Below are positions 1-8,767 of a DNA stretch of 64,000 nucleotides, piece by piece. Position numbers and translations under genes: made by a program. Location of the stretch: NCBI RefSeq assembly GCF_025909975.1, contig NZ_JAPCIO010000003.1, positions 327,934 to 391,933 on the forward strand, written 5' to 3'. The notes below the pieces were generated by a model that was not told where the DNA came from, ran no database searches, and worked only from the letters and a program-made list of their open reading frames with translations. The DNA is from Flavobacterium lacisediminis. Its GTDB lineage: Bacteria; Bacteroidota; Bacteroidia; Flavobacteriales; Flavobacteriaceae. Each line of letters opens with the position of its first letter. The first letter of the stretch is position 1.

Positions 1-1
1 A

Positions 2-475
2 GGTGGCGAAGATGTTAAATTCATCGCTCGAAGAATGCTAATCTTAGCCAGTGAAGATATCGGAAATGCCAATCCAACAGCTTTTATCATGGCAAATAAT
101 GCTTTTCAAGCTGTGGCAACTATTGGTTATCCTGAAAGTCGCATTATTTTGAGCCAGTGTGCGATTTACTTGGCGACTTCAGCAAAAAGTAACGCAAGTT
201 ATATGGCGATTGGAAAAGCACAACAAATGGTAAAACAAACTGGCGACTTACCCGTACCAATTCATTTAAGAAATGCGCCAACTAAATTAATGAAAGAGTT
301 AGGTTACGGAGAAGAATATAAATACTCGCACGATTTCCCTAACAACTTTGCCGAGCAAGAGTTTTTACCTACCGAAATTTCAGAAACTAAATTCTTTGAA
401 CCCGGCGAAAATGCACGTGAAAAAGAATTACGTCAGTTTTTGAAGAACAGATGGAAGGATAAATATGGGTATTAA
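2..475 (+). CDS. rarA: RarA/MgsA-type AAA+ recombination factor, C-terminal part
   Basis: Only the last 157 codons are inside the window; the frame is open from base 2, so the ATG at 35 is internal. The residues read GGEDVKFIARRMLILASEDI, followed by GNANP, the well-conserved start of the C-terminal region of the RarA (MgsA, WRNIP1) clamp-loader-like ATPases. Further conserved blocks are the NASYMAIGKA segment and the PVPIHLRNAPTKLMKELGYG segment, typical of the tetramerisation domain. The family acts at stalled replication forks in the cytoplasm. The Walker motifs lie upstream of the window and cannot be checked. It ends 3 bases before the stop of the convergent gene, with no clear terminator between them. 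Confidence 0.93.
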   Translation, partial: GGEDVKFIARRMLILASEDIGNANPTAFIMANNAFQAVATIGYPESRIILSQCAIYLATSAKSNASYMAIGKAQQMVKQTGDLPVPIHLRNAPTKLMKELGYGEEYKYSHDFPNNFAEQEFLPTEISETKFFEPGENAREKELRQFLKNRWKDKYGY

Positions 476-478
476 GTC

Positions 479-1192
479 TTAAAACTTAACCTCAATTTTT
501 TCAGAATACACTTTTCCGTCAAAATCATATTCGAAAAACCAACCGCTATTTTTCTTCAAAAGAACTCCTTTAAAACTTTCTTTACCTGCAAGAAAAACAG
601 TATCTAATGATGTACTATAAAGCACCATAACTACATTATCTGAATAATTTACTAAATTATAACCTGCATCTGTAGCAACTGCACGAAGTTCACTTGTATT
701 AATTATAGTATTAGATTTTTTTGATGGCACTGTTTCAACCACTTCATTTGTTTTTTCCGCTAATTTATCAGAGGTAACTTTTATTTTTAATTGCCCTTTC
801 ATTGAACTTAACGATTCCCTAAATGCTTCTGTATAAGCTTTTTTAAATTCTTTTTCCTTACTTACACCTAAATCACTAGTATATAAAACTTTATTATAAC
901 AGTCTTTTAACTCTACTGAAACTTTGGTAGAAAACATATTGCTATCTTCTCCAGCATTAACAAGCAAAGCTAAACAACGATTTTCTGCCAATTCTTTAGG
1001 AAATTCATCTGTATCAAAATACACTTCAAACCCTTCTTTTTCAAAAAAAGATTTTGTCATAGCATTCAAATTATATTTATTTTCCTCCTTAAAGAAACTG
1101 AACTTTTTAGGTACAATAACATATTTATAATTTTCTTGAGAAAAAGAAAATGAGTAAACAAACAAAACAAATAACAAAACGAACTTCTTCAT
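479..1192 (-). CDS. exported protein of unknown function
   Basis: This is a 237-residue protein with a clear Sec signal peptide (MKKFVLLFVLFVYSFSFSQ, cleavage expected after about residue 19). The body alternates charged and hydrophobic residues, consistent with a small alpha/beta domain around residues 20-130, then a linker and a C-terminal beta-rich part (residues 165-237) ending in paired strands. I do not recognise a named family. It lies 2 bases after the stop of the YjjG-like phosphatase gene on the same strand, so the two are probably cotranscribed. A periplasmic or outer-membrane-associated role is the most that can be inferred. Confidence 0.75.
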   Translation of the reverse strand: MKKFVLLFVLFVYSFSFSQENYKYVIVPKKFSFFKEENKYNLNAMTKSFFEKEGFEVYFDTDEFPKELAENRCLALLVNAGEDSNMFSTKVSVELKDCYNKVLYTSDLGVSKEKEFKKAYTEAFRESLSSMKGQLKIKVTSDKLAEKTNEVVETVPSKKSNTIINTSELRAVATDAGYNLVNYSDNVVMVLYSTSLDTVFLAGKESFKGVLLKKNSGWFFEYDFDGKVYSEKIEVKF

Positions 1193-1194
1193 AA

Positions 1195-1887
1195 CTATAA
1201 AATATTTTTTAATTCTAATAAATGTTTAACCTGAAATACAGGATTTTCTACTTCAATATTTTGTTCATTGAAAAACACCGCTTCTATTCCGGCTTCTTGT
1301 GCTCCAACGATATCAGCTTCGTAACTATCACCTATCATTAGACTTTCCTCTTTTGAAGCTTTCGCCAAAGATAAGGCAAAATCGAATATGTTTTTATGTG
1401 GTTTTTTAACTCCAGCCATTTCTGAATTGGTTATCGTTTCAAAATAATGATCAATATTGGAATTTTTCATTTTTTTGGTTTGAACCGATGCAAAACCGTT
1501 GGTAATAATATGCAATTGATATTTTGGTTTTAGATAATCCAATAATTCAATAGCGCCATCAAAAAGATGATTGTATTCGGGTAAATATTTGATATATTCT
1601 TCGGACAAATGATGAATCATTTCGTCGGAAACTTCAAAATGTAACGCATCAAAAACGTCTTTCAAACGATAATAACGTAAATCATCATGCGAGATTTGAT
1701 TCACTTGGTACAATTTCCAATAATGTTGGTTTCTCGGAATGTAAATATTCAAAAAATCCGATAATTCAATATCAAATCCTTGTTGTTTGAAAATCGTGTC
1801 AAACGCAAATCCTGAATTTTTATCAAAATCCCAAAGCGTGTGATCTAAATCGAAAAAGAGATGTTTTTTATGTTGGAATGATTGCAA
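1195..1887 (-). CDS. YjjG-family HAD hydrolase (noncanonical pyrimidine nucleotidase)
   Basis: A 230-residue HAD-superfamily phosphatase. Motif I is FFDLDHTLWDFD with nucleophile Asp13 and acid/base Asp15. Motif II lies in IITNG, motif III is the lysine of GVKKPHKNIF and motif IV is MIGDSYEADIVGAQ. The helical C1 cap between motifs I and II matches the YjjG/YfnB group, which dephosphorylates noncanonical pyrimidine nucleotides and other small phosphates in the cytoplasm. Length is normal for that group. A terminator at 1913-1932 separates it from the upstream cassette, so it probably has its own promoter. The exact substrate cannot be told from sequence. Confidence 0.88.
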   Translation of the reverse strand: MQSFQHKKHLFFDLDHTLWDFDKNSGFAFDTIFKQQGFDIELSDFLNIYIPRNQHYWKLYQVNQISHDDLRYYRLKDVFDALHFEVSDEMIHHLSEEYIKYLPEYNHLFDGAIELLDYLKPKYQLHIITNGFASVQTKKMKNSNIDHYFETITNSEMAGVKKPHKNIFDFALSLAKASKEESLMIGDSYEADIVGAQEAGIEAVFFNEQNIEVENPVFQVKHLLELKNIL

Positions 1888-1912
1888 TGCTATATGTTTG
1901 AGTGATTAAAAA

Positions 1913-1932
1913 AAGCCCAAACGAATGGGCTT
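1913..1932 (-). terminator. Rho-independent terminator of the ABC cassette
   Basis: Seven-base arms (AAGCCCA at 1913-1919, TGGGCTT at 1926-1932) enclose a six-base loop. Read on the minus strand the hairpin runs into a U tract. It lies just after the stop of the DUF3299-like gene and before the YjjG-like gene. Confidence 0.8.
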
Positions 1933-1937
1933 CTAAA

Positions 1938-2429
1938 TTATTTACTTTGAGAGATAATTACAGCATCTTCGATATGGTAAATCCAATCTTCCACATCGGT
2001 TTCGTTGTATCTAAAAGTCCCTTTTAAAGTTACATACGTATCTGTTTTTAACTTTGGAAAAGCACCACCTTTAAATTTGATACCCGCAATAGTTTCTGGT
2101 CCTGATTTTCCGCAGAAGAAACAAGCGGCGAAAACGTTTTTACTCAATGCATAATTTTTGTTATCGATTGGCACAATGAATCCGCTCATGAAAACGGTTT
2201 TCTTTTGCATCATTTTCAATTTCATGTTCACTTGTGGAAATTCCACTTCGCCATAAGTTGCATGTTTCTTGCGAACGTATTTGATATCGCCCAACATTTT
2301 CCATGTTAGTGTATCTGCTGCTACTGATGTTTTAGTAGTAGCTTTTACAGTTGAAGTTGTGCTATCTGAAAAGCTCATCATCGAAATAAAAACGACTAAA
2401 GCTAAACTTAATTTAATATAATTACGCAT
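1938..2429 (-). CDS. exported DUF3299-like protein, last gene of an ABC cassette
   Basis: A 163-residue protein with an N-terminal signal sequence (hydrophobic residues 7-20). The mature part has the pattern of DUF3299: a GFIVPID strand, then a cysteine pair (AACFFCGKSGP), and a C-terminal OB-like stretch (TDTYVTLKGTFRYNE). The two cysteines could bind metal or form a disulfide. The gene overlaps the upstream permease by 8 bases and ends at a strong terminator, so it is part of an ATPase-permease-accessory operon. From memory, similar proteins accompany LolD/FtsX-like transporters in zinc-responsive loci of gammaproteobacteria; that link is an inference. The DUF3299 assignment is from pattern, not from a search. 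Confidence 0.65.
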   Translation of the reverse strand: MRNYIKLSLALVVFISMMSFSDSTTSTVKATTKTSVAADTLTWKMLGDIKYVRKKHATYGEVEFPQVNMKLKMMQKKTVFMSGFIVPIDNKNYALSKNVFAACFFCGKSGPETIAGIKFKGGAFPKLKTDTYVTLKGTFRYNETDVEDWIYHIEDAVIISQSK

Positions 2430-3681
2430 TGGCTAATGTTTTTGAAATATTTAAATTGTATGCTTTTACGGCTGGAATTAACGCAGCAATAAAGCCCACA
2501 AATATAGTTAGTAAAAATAGAGTTCCCTCTTTCTCCCAAATAAATTCGTATGGATTGAAACTCATTTTGAAATCTTCTTCAGCTGAGTTGGATAACATAC
2601 TTAATCCTACTCTTCCCAAAATCGTACCAAAAATAAATCCAACTACACATAAAAGCAAACTTTCAATCATTACCACTTTTAAAAGTTGTAGTCTTTTGGC
2701 TCCGTTGACACGCATTAAGGCAAATTCATTCTCGCGTTCTTTTAATGTGTTGTAAAGTGCGATGAAAATCGAAATTCCTGAAATCAACATGATTCCGTAT
2801 GCTAAATATTGTAAAGCTGAAATTCCAATTCCGAATAAAGAAAACAAACGATTGACTTCAATTGCTGGTGAAGCGACTTGCATTTTAGTATTTTGTGCGA
2901 TGATTCTTGGCCAAGTTACAATTCCCATTTTATTGCGGAATTTTAGTAAAACAGCTGTGATTTCCATACCAGGTTCATCTAAAGTCATGTCGACTTCTTC
3001 ATGATGTTCTTCTCCTTCTACATGAACGTGACCTTCTTCTCCATGTGCTGGATTTTCTGCTTCTTCGTGTCCGCCGTGCATTTGCCAAACACTTGGAATC
3101 GTACATAAAATCAAATTATCTACTACTTTCCCTGTTGGTTTTGCAATTCCGACAACTTTGTAGGCATAATGGTCATGAACTTCTCCTTCAGCAGCATCAC
3201 CATGAGAACCGAAGAACTCATCTCCAATTTTTAAGCTTAATTTTTTAGCAATATCACTTCCGATTACGACTTCGAAATTCTTTTCGAAAAGTTTTCCTTC
3301 GGAAATTTTTGCTCCATATTTTTCTAAATAATCAGGCGTTGTTCCTAAGATTTTATAACCGCGATAATTATCTCCAAATGCTAACGGAATCGCTTTTTGA
3401 ACAAACGGATGTTGCATCCAAACTTTTGCAGAATCGTAACTAATATTTCCTGTAGGAGAATCTACTTGATACACCGAAGACAATATCAATTGCAACGGAC
3501 TTCCTTGCGCGCCCATTACCAAATCAACTCCGTCAATATTGCTTGAAAATTTTTCTTCAAATTGTTTTTCGACTAAAACTAAAGTCGTAATAATCGCAAC
3601 ACTTGAGGTTAGCAAAATAACACTCAAGATGGTATTTAATGGTTTAAACCATATATTTTTCCATGCTAATTTTGCTATCAT
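2422..3681 (-). CDS. FtsX/MacB-type ABC permease with a histidine-rich periplasmic loop
   Basis: This 419-residue permease has the FtsX-like layout: one N-terminal membrane helix (about residues 15-36), a large periplasmic domain (40-285), and three C-terminal helices (about 288-310, 336-360 and 388-408). The periplasmic domain contains a segment at residues 202-227 with seven histidines and many glutamates, plus His160, His169 and His171 nearby. LolE/MacB relatives normally lack such a segment, and it looks like a metal-binding loop. The start overlaps the ATPase gene by 4 bases (ATGA) and the end overlaps the DUF3299-like gene by 8. The family includes lipoprotein exporters and mechanotransmission pumps rather than classical importers. 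A role with zinc or another divalent metal is inferred from the loop. Confidence 0.88.
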   Translation of the reverse strand: MIAKLAWKNIWFKPLNTILSVILLTSSVAIITTLVLVEKQFEEKFSSNIDGVDLVMGAQGSPLQLILSSVYQVDSPTGNISYDSAKVWMQHPFVQKAIPLAFGDNYRGYKILGTTPDYLEKYGAKISEGKLFEKNFEVVIGSDIAKKLSLKIGDEFFGSHGDAAEGEVHDHYAYKVVGIAKPTGKVVDNLILCTIPSVWQMHGGHEEAENPAHGEEGHVHVEGEEHHEEVDMTLDEPGMEITAVLLKFRNKMGIVTWPRIIAQNTKMQVASPAIEVNRLFSLFGIGISALQYLAYGIMLISGISIFIALYNTLKERENEFALMRVNGAKRLQLLKVVMIESLLLCVVGFIFGTILGRVGLSMLSNSAEEDFKMSFNPYEFIWEKEGTLFLLTIFVGFIAALIPAVKAYNLNISKTLANA

Positions 3682-4307
3682 ATCAAGGTAATTTTATTGA
3701 TAAATCTTTCTTTAATTCGGTTATCATGCGTAACGATTAGCAAAGCTGCTTTGTGTTCTTTTGATAAAGAAGTTAGCAATTCGATTACTTTTTCTGCATT
3801 TTTATCATCTAAACTTGATGTGGGTTCGTCAGCTAACAACACTTTTGGTTCGTTCATTAACGCTCGTGCAATTGAAACACGTTGTTGTTGTCCAATACTT
3901 AGCTGCGATGGTAATTTAGACGCTTGGTTTTCGATTCCCAATTGTTCTAATAATTTCTTAGCTCTTTTAGTATGTTTTTTACCCGTTGCCAACCAACTAG
4001 CCATTTCTAAATTTTCCAAAACCGATAAAGCGCCAATGAAATGTGATTTTTGAAAAACCACTCCAATATGCTTTCCACGAAATTTATCGGTTGCTTTTTC
4101 AGAAAGTGTTACAATATCGGTTTTATCGATTTCAATTGCGCCTGTTTTGGGTTTTAACAAGCCTGCTAAAATATGTAAATAGGTGGTTTTTCCTTTCCCA
4201 GAATCACCTGTAATCAACAAAGTGCTTCCTGCTTCACAATACAAATCGGGCATGTGAAAGACTTGGTCTTTTGAGTAGGAAAAAGTGATGTTTTTGGTGC
4301 TAATCAT
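3678..4307 (-). CDS. LolD/MacB-type ABC transporter ATP-binding protein
   Basis: A 209-residue nucleotide-binding subunit. Walker A is GDSGKGKTT (residues 34-42), the signature is LSIGQQQRVSIARAL, Walker B is VLLADEPTSSLD, and the switch histidine lies in LLIVTHD. The sequence groups with LolD/MacB ATPases that pair with FtsX-like permeases. The stop overlaps the permease start (ATGA), indicating translational coupling. It is the first gene of the three-gene minus-strand cassette, and the promoter should lie in 4308-4386. It is named by family only, because the histidine-rich partner makes lipoprotein transport uncertain. Confidence 0.9.
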   Translation of the reverse strand: MISTKNITFSYSKDQVFHMPDLYCEAGSTLLITGDSGKGKTTYLHILAGLLKPKTGAIEIDKTDIVTLSEKATDKFRGKHIGVVFQKSHFIGALSVLENLEMASWLATGKKHTKRAKKLLEQLGIENQASKLPSQLSIGQQQRVSIARALMNEPKVLLADEPTSSLDDKNAEKVIELLTSLSKEHKAALLIVTHDNRIKERFINKITLI

Positions 4308-4386
4308 AGTTCAACGAACATTAATTTTAGTGTTGCAAGATAAGAAATTGGTTAGAAAAATTTCTTAAATAATTTCTAATAAAAAA

Positions 4387-4412
4387 CCTTGTGATTTACT
4401 TTCATCACAAGG
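4387..4412 (-). terminator. Rho-independent terminator after the superoxide dismutase gene
   Basis: Arms CCTTGTGA (4387-4394) and TCACAAGG (4405-4412) flank a ten-base loop. On the minus strand the stem is followed by a run of six T. It lies 23 bases after the stop of the dismutase gene. Confidence 0.85.
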
Positions 4413-4435
4413 CATTTATATTTTAATTTTAAATA

Positions 4436-5434
4436 CTATTCTTCATCATGAGTACACAATCCAACAATAGTATGAAAAGTGTCGTGTAAACCATTTAAAG
4501 CTTTAGTGATTTTTGCATCAGCTGCTTTCGATTTTACTAATTTATCCAACGCTTTACTGTCTTTAGCTAATTTATTTACCGCAGCCACAATTTCTTTTTT
4601 ATTGAATTCTGCTGGAATTTTAGCCATTTTTAAAGCATTTGCTTTTTCAGCCATTTCAGCGCTTCTTTCTTTGATAGGTTGCAAATTCCCTTCTTCACTT
4701 GGATGGAAAGTTTGCGACATCACTTTGTGAAACGTTTTGATTTCTGGCCAAGAAGCAAAAGTGTCAGGTTTTGGCATTGCTGCCTTGTATCTTTTGCTTA
4801 CTTCTGTCCAGTTTACTACATTCCATAAAGCAGATAAATAATCGCCTCTTTTGTTTTGGTATTTTAAGTAATACGCATGTTCCCAAACATCAATTCCGAA
4901 GATTGGCGTTCCTTTTACTTCCGCAATATCCATTAATGGATTGTCTTGATTTGGAGTTGAACTCACTACTAATTTCCCTTCTTTAGTTACAACCAACCAA
5001 GCCCAACCTGAACCAAAACGACTTGCTCCAGCAGCATTTAATTTTTCTTTCAACACATCAAAACTTCCAAAAGTTTCAATTACTGCTTTTTCTAATTCGG
5101 CAGACATCTTAGTGTTTTTCTCAGGTGTTAATACCGACCAAAACAATTCATGATTGTAATGTCCACCTGCATTGTTACGAACAACTGCTGGCATAGTAGA
5201 AACTTTTGCAAAAATTTCGTTTAAACTTAATTTTTCATCAGCTGTTCCTGCTAAAGCCGTATTTAGATTTTTAACATAAGCCGCATGGTGCTTACTGTAA
5301 TGAATTTCCATAGTTTGCGCATCTACAAATGGCTCCAAAGCATTATACGCATAAGGCAAAGCTTTTTGTGTAAATTGAGCCGATGCTGTTAATGTTACTA
5401 AAAGTGTGGCAACTAAAAGTTTTATATTTTTCAT
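4436..5434 (-). CDS. exported Mn/Fe superoxide dismutase with a C-terminal helical extension
   Basis: A 332-residue protein, far longer than the usual 200. Residues 1-20 form a signal peptide (ends TASAQ). Residues 21-215 are a complete superoxide dismutase with metal ligands His45, His95, Asp182 and His186 (motif DVWEHAYYLKYQNKRGDY). The GG pair of NNAGGH and the glutamine in STPNQDNPLM are typical of Mn-type enzymes. Residues about 222-332 are an extra, mostly helical domain rich in Lys and Ala, ending LHDTFHTIVGLC. The enzyme should dismutate superoxide outside the cytoplasm. It is a single-gene unit with its own terminator. Mn versus Fe use cannot be fixed from sequence, and the extension has no family I recognise. 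Confidence 0.93.
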   Translation of the reverse strand: MKNIKLLVATLLVTLTASAQFTQKALPYAYNALEPFVDAQTMEIHYSKHHAAYVKNLNTALAGTADEKLSLNEIFAKVSTMPAVVRNNAGGHYNHELFWSVLTPEKNTKMSAELEKAVIETFGSFDVLKEKLNAAGASRFGSGWAWLVVTKEGKLVVSSTPNQDNPLMDIAEVKGTPIFGIDVWEHAYYLKYQNKRGDYLSALWNVVNWTEVSKRYKAAMPKPDTFASWPEIKTFHKVMSQTFHPSEEGNLQPIKERSAEMAEKANALKMAKIPAEFNKKEIVAAVNKLAKDSKALDKLVKSKAADAKITKALNGLHDTFHTIVGLCTHDEE

Positions 5435-5523
5435 GTTGTATTAATTTTTGATAAAAATACAGCTTATCAGTTAGATAAAAAACTACCAAATCTTAAAATT
5501 TCCATAATTCTGAAATTTAAATT

Positions 5524-6207
5524 TTAGAAAATCCCTTCATCCTGAAAACTCAAATAACCATTTTCAGTAATAATAAGATGATCTAAAACCTGGATTTCTA
5601 AAGTTTGGCCTGCTTCTTTTATTCTTTTGGTAATCTTTAAATCAGCTTCGCTTGCCATTAATTTTCCTGATGGATGATTATGAGAAAGAATTAAACCCGT
5701 TGCATTTTGCTCGAAAGCTATTTTGAAAATTATGCGAATATCCACGACTGTACCTGTGATTCCGCCTTTTGAGAGTTGGGCTTTGTAGATGACTTTATTG
5801 GAATTATTGAGATACAATACCCAAAATTCTTCGTGAGGCAATTCGCCAATAATTGGTTGCATGATATCGAAAACTGCTTTACTGGAAGTGATTTTTTTGA
5901 GTTCAATAACGTCTTCGGCCCTGCGTCTTCTTCCTAATTCTAATGCTGCAGCAATAGAAATAGCTTTAGCTTCACCAATTCCTTTGAATTGCATAAGTTG
6001 GGAAACCGACATTTTTCCTAAAGTATTCAGATTGTTTTCGGAGGAAGCTAAAATGCGTTGACACAATTGCACGGCGCTCTCATTACGAGAACCGGAACCA
6101 ATTAAAATAGCAAGTAATTCGGAATCAGATAAGGTAGATTTACCTTTAAGAAGAAACTTTTCACGTGGGCGATCGTCTTCAGCCCATTGATTGATTGGCG
6201 TGTACAT
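5524..6207 (-). CDS. radC: RadC-family JAB/MPN domain protein
   Basis: A 227-residue RadC protein. Residues 74-85 (FKGIGEAKAISI) are the helix-hairpin-helix region. Residues 110-227 form the JAMM-fold domain with metal ligands His176 and His178 in LSHNHPSGKLMASEAD and Asp189. The family is annotated as a DNA repair factor, but its role is unresolved; the fold is that of a zinc metallopeptidase. Length and motif spacing are normal. It is transcribed divergently from the DUF1287 lipoprotein gene. Confidence 0.93.
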   Translation of the reverse strand: MYTPINQWAEDDRPREKFLLKGKSTLSDSELLAILIGSGSRNESAVQLCQRILASSENNLNTLGKMSVSQLMQFKGIGEAKAISIAAALELGRRRRAEDVIELKKITSSKAVFDIMQPIIGELPHEEFWVLYLNNSNKVIYKAQLSKGGITGTVVDIRIIFKIAFEQNATGLILSHNHPSGKLMASEADLKITKRIKEAGQTLEIQVLDHLIITENGYLSFQDEGIF

Positions 6208-6312
6208 AAAAATTTATTTTGGCGTTTATAAAAACAAAGTAAATTAATTTTTTAAACACCTCAAAATAAATGGCTTAAAAATTGCGTTTAAATCAACAAC
6301 AATTAATAAAAC

Positions 6313-6954
6313 ATGAAGCTAATTCTTCCTCTTCTTTTAATATGTTTTTCTTTTGGATGTAAAAAACCCGAAACTAGTACTAAAAACATATCTGAATCAA
6401 AACCAGCAACTCAACTCATAGAAAACCCAACTGATTTCTATGAAAAACTATCTAATGCAGCGATTTCGATAATTGATCCTGAAGTGGTTTATACTCCGGA
6501 TTATGTTGGGATAAAATATCCAAATGGTGATGTTCCTGCGAAAACTGGTGTTTGTTCGGATGTTGTGATTCGTGCCTATCGAAAACTAGGAATTGATTTG
6601 CAAAAAGAAGTGCATGAAGATATGAAAGCTAACTTTACTTTGTATCCTAATTTAAAAAAATGGGGTTTAAAAACTACTGATAAAAACATCGACCATAGAA
6701 GAGTTCCTAATTTAGAAATTTTCTTTGCTCGAAAAGGAAAAACTTTACCTATTACGCAAAATCCAAAAGATTATAAAACGGGTGATTTAGTTACTTGGAT
6801 GATTGGTGACAAATTACCGCATATTGGTATTGTAACGCACATTAAATCAAGCAATGGCAACCCAATGATTGTGCACAACGTTGGAAGCGGACAAGTTTTG
6901 GAAGATTGTCTGTTCAGTTGGAAAATTGTTGGGCATTTTAGATATGGGAAATGA
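6313..6954 (+). CDS. DUF1287-family lipoprotein
   Basis: A 213-residue protein with a lipoprotein signal peptide; the lipobox FSFGC puts the lipidated cysteine at residue 16. The mature domain matches DUF1287, an NlpC/P60-like papain-fold family: GVCSDVVIRAYRKLG contains the candidate catalytic Cys, and HIGIVTH the candidate His. The end is KIVGHFRYGK. Family members are thought to act on peptidoglycan or other amide bonds in the envelope, but no activity is known to me. Residues after Cys16 (KKPE) do not match the usual surface-export signal, so an inner-leaflet, periplasm-facing location is likelier. Confidence 0.85.
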   Translation: MKLILPLLLICFSFGCKKPETSTKNISESKPATQLIENPTDFYEKLSNAAISIIDPEVVYTPDYVGIKYPNGDVPAKTGVCSDVVIRAYRKLGIDLQKEVHEDMKANFTLYPNLKKWGLKTTDKNIDHRRVPNLEIFFARKGKTLPITQNPKDYKTGDLVTWMIGDKLPHIGIVTHIKSSNGNPMIVHNVGSGQVLEDCLFSWKIVGHFRYGK

Positions 6955-6961
6955 TTCTAAT

Positions 6962-7390
6962 TTATTCTTTTTCGAAATCTTTTCTACCGCCACTGAAAAA
7001 TTTATCTAAAAAGTCTAAATCTATTTCTCTCGAATATAATCTCACAGTAATATCTTCTTTTTTTAACTTCCAAAAATTAAAACTAATAATATATCCATAA
7101 TCGGCCAGTGATTTAGAATAATAAATTTTTACTTTTTTTAATTCATCAATATCAAATTTTGCTAAAGTAGAATTGAACATTAAAAAACTTTTTCTTATTA
7201 TAATTGATTTTTCATAAAACTCTATTGATTCTAATTTTAAAACAAAGTAAAGAGTAATTATGATTGGTAAACAAACCAGAATAATTTTCCCTTTTAAGTC
7301 GGGGATAAAAAACCAAGGTATCCAAGAGGATAAAGAAAAAAATAAAGTTCTTAAATAATCAAAAAATCCAATTTCAATTTTATAAATCAT
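6962..7390 (-). CDS. small membrane protein of unknown function
   Basis: A 142-residue protein with two predicted membrane helices (about residues 13-28 and 33-50) and a soluble C-terminal part that resembles the PH-like domain of small bPH proteins (alternating strands, IEFYEKSIIIRKSF). It sits between the convergent DUF1287 gene and mpl, 14 bases after the mpl stop on the same strand, so read-through from mpl is possible. I recognise no named family. The coding call rests on length and position. Confidence 0.65.
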   Translation of the reverse strand: MIYKIEIGFFDYLRTLFFSLSSWIPWFFIPDLKGKIILVCLPIIITLYFVLKLESIEFYEKSIIIRKSFLMFNSTLAKFDIDELKKVKIYYSKSLADYGYIISFNFWKLKKEDITVRLYSREIDLDFLDKFFSGGRKDFEKE

Positions 7391-7404
7391 AAATCAACGA
7401 GATT

Positions 7405-8760
7405 TTACTTTATCAACCCTTTCACCTCATCAAAATTCAATCCGCCGTAATTTCCTGAACTCATTAATAGTAAAGCGGAGTTTTCTAAATTTTGGCTGAA
7501 TAAAAAGTCTTTGAATTCGGCTGGATTGGTGTAAATGATTAAATCTTCTCTTTGGAACGATTGTGCAATTTGGTCGTAGGTTACTTCTTCCAAACGCTTG
7601 ATTTTTACTGCATCGGGCGAATAGAAAACAACAGCTACATCGGCTGCATCTAAAGCGCCTTGGTATTCTTTTAAGAACTCAGCATTTAAACTGCTGTAGG
7701 TGTGCAATTCTAAACAAGCAACTAATTTTCTATCTGGATATTGAGCTTTTACCGCTTTTGTAGTAGCTGAAACTTTACTTGGCGAATGTGCAAAATCTTT
7801 GTAAGCGACTTTATTGACACTTTCTGCAATTTTTTCTAAACGTTTTGAAGCACCTTTGAAACTGGCGATGGCTTCGTAAAATTCGGATTCGTCAACGCCC
7901 ATGCATTGGCAAATCCATTTGGCGCCGGCTAAATTGCTTAAATTGTGTGCGCCGAAAACTTCAATTGGCATTGGGCCTTCTGGAGTATCTAACAACGTGG
8001 TTCCGTTTTCTACTGTGTAACTTGGTGTTTGGTAAGGAATTTTTCGGATTGGATTTTCGGTTCCTTCGGCTACTGCTTTTACGGCTTCGTCTTCTTCATT
8101 ATAGACTAAAATTCCGCCACGCGTGATTTGGTTAGCGAAAATTCTAAATTGTTCTACATAATTATCAAATGTTGGAAATACATTGATATGATCCCAAGCA
8201 ATTCCTGATAATAAGGCGATATTGGGTTGGTACAAATGAAATTTTGGTCGCAAATCGATTGGAGAAGTCAAATATTCATCACCTTCTAGCACAATAAAAT
8301 CATTATCTTCAGTTAAATGCACCATCGTATCAAAACCTTCTAGTTGTGCTCCCACCATATAATCCACTTCGATATTGTGATAATGCATTACGTGTAAAAT
8401 CATCGAAGTAATTGTGGTTTTTCCGTGTGAACCACCAATCACCACTCGGGTTTTATTTTTCGATTGCTCGTATAAAAATTCAGGATACGAATAAATCTTC
8501 AAACCTAATTCTTGTGCTTTTAACAATTCTGGATTATCCGCTTTAGCGTGCATTCCTAAAATTATCGCTTCGATATCCGTTGTGATTTTTTCAGGAAACC
8601 AACCTTCCTCGGCTGGCAACAATCCCTTTTTCTCTAAACGTGATTTTGAAGGTTCAAAAATTGCGTCATCGCTACCAGTTACATGATATCCTTTGTTGTG
8701 TAATGCTAATGCTAAATTGTGCATGGCTGCTCCGCCGATTGCTATGAAATGTGTTCTCAT
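7405..8760 (-). CDS. mpl: UDP-N-acetylmuramate:L-Ala-gamma-D-Glu-meso-DAP ligase
   Basis: A 451-residue Mur ligase. Residues 1-100 are the UDP-binding domain, beginning with MRTHFIAIGGAAMHNLALAL. The ATP-binding loop is GGSHGKTT (109-116). The central domain carries GDEYLTSPIDLRPKF, and the C-terminal domain contains KDFAHSPSKV. The AMHNLA start and HSPSK motif separate Mpl from MurC. The enzyme attaches recycled murein tripeptide to UDP-MurNAc in the cytoplasm. The 5' spacer holds an eight-base-period repeat (8768-8815) immediately upstream of the ATG. Confidence 0.95.
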   Translation of the reverse strand: MRTHFIAIGGAAMHNLALALHNKGYHVTGSDDAIFEPSKSRLEKKGLLPAEEGWFPEKITTDIEAIILGMHAKADNPELLKAQELGLKIYSYPEFLYEQSKNKTRVVIGGSHGKTTITSMILHVMHYHNIEVDYMVGAQLEGFDTMVHLTEDNDFIVLEGDEYLTSPIDLRPKFHLYQPNIALLSGIAWDHINVFPTFDNYVEQFRIFANQITRGGILVYNEEDEAVKAVAEGTENPIRKIPYQTPSYTVENGTTLLDTPEGPMPIEVFGAHNLSNLAGAKWICQCMGVDESEFYEAIASFKGASKRLEKIAESVNKVAYKDFAHSPSKVSATTKAVKAQYPDRKLVACLELHTYSSLNAEFLKEYQGALDAADVAVVFYSPDAVKIKRLEEVTYDQIAQSFQREDLIIYTNPAEFKDFLFSQNLENSALLLMSSGNYGGLNFDEVKGLIK

Positions 8761-8767
8761 TATTTAT

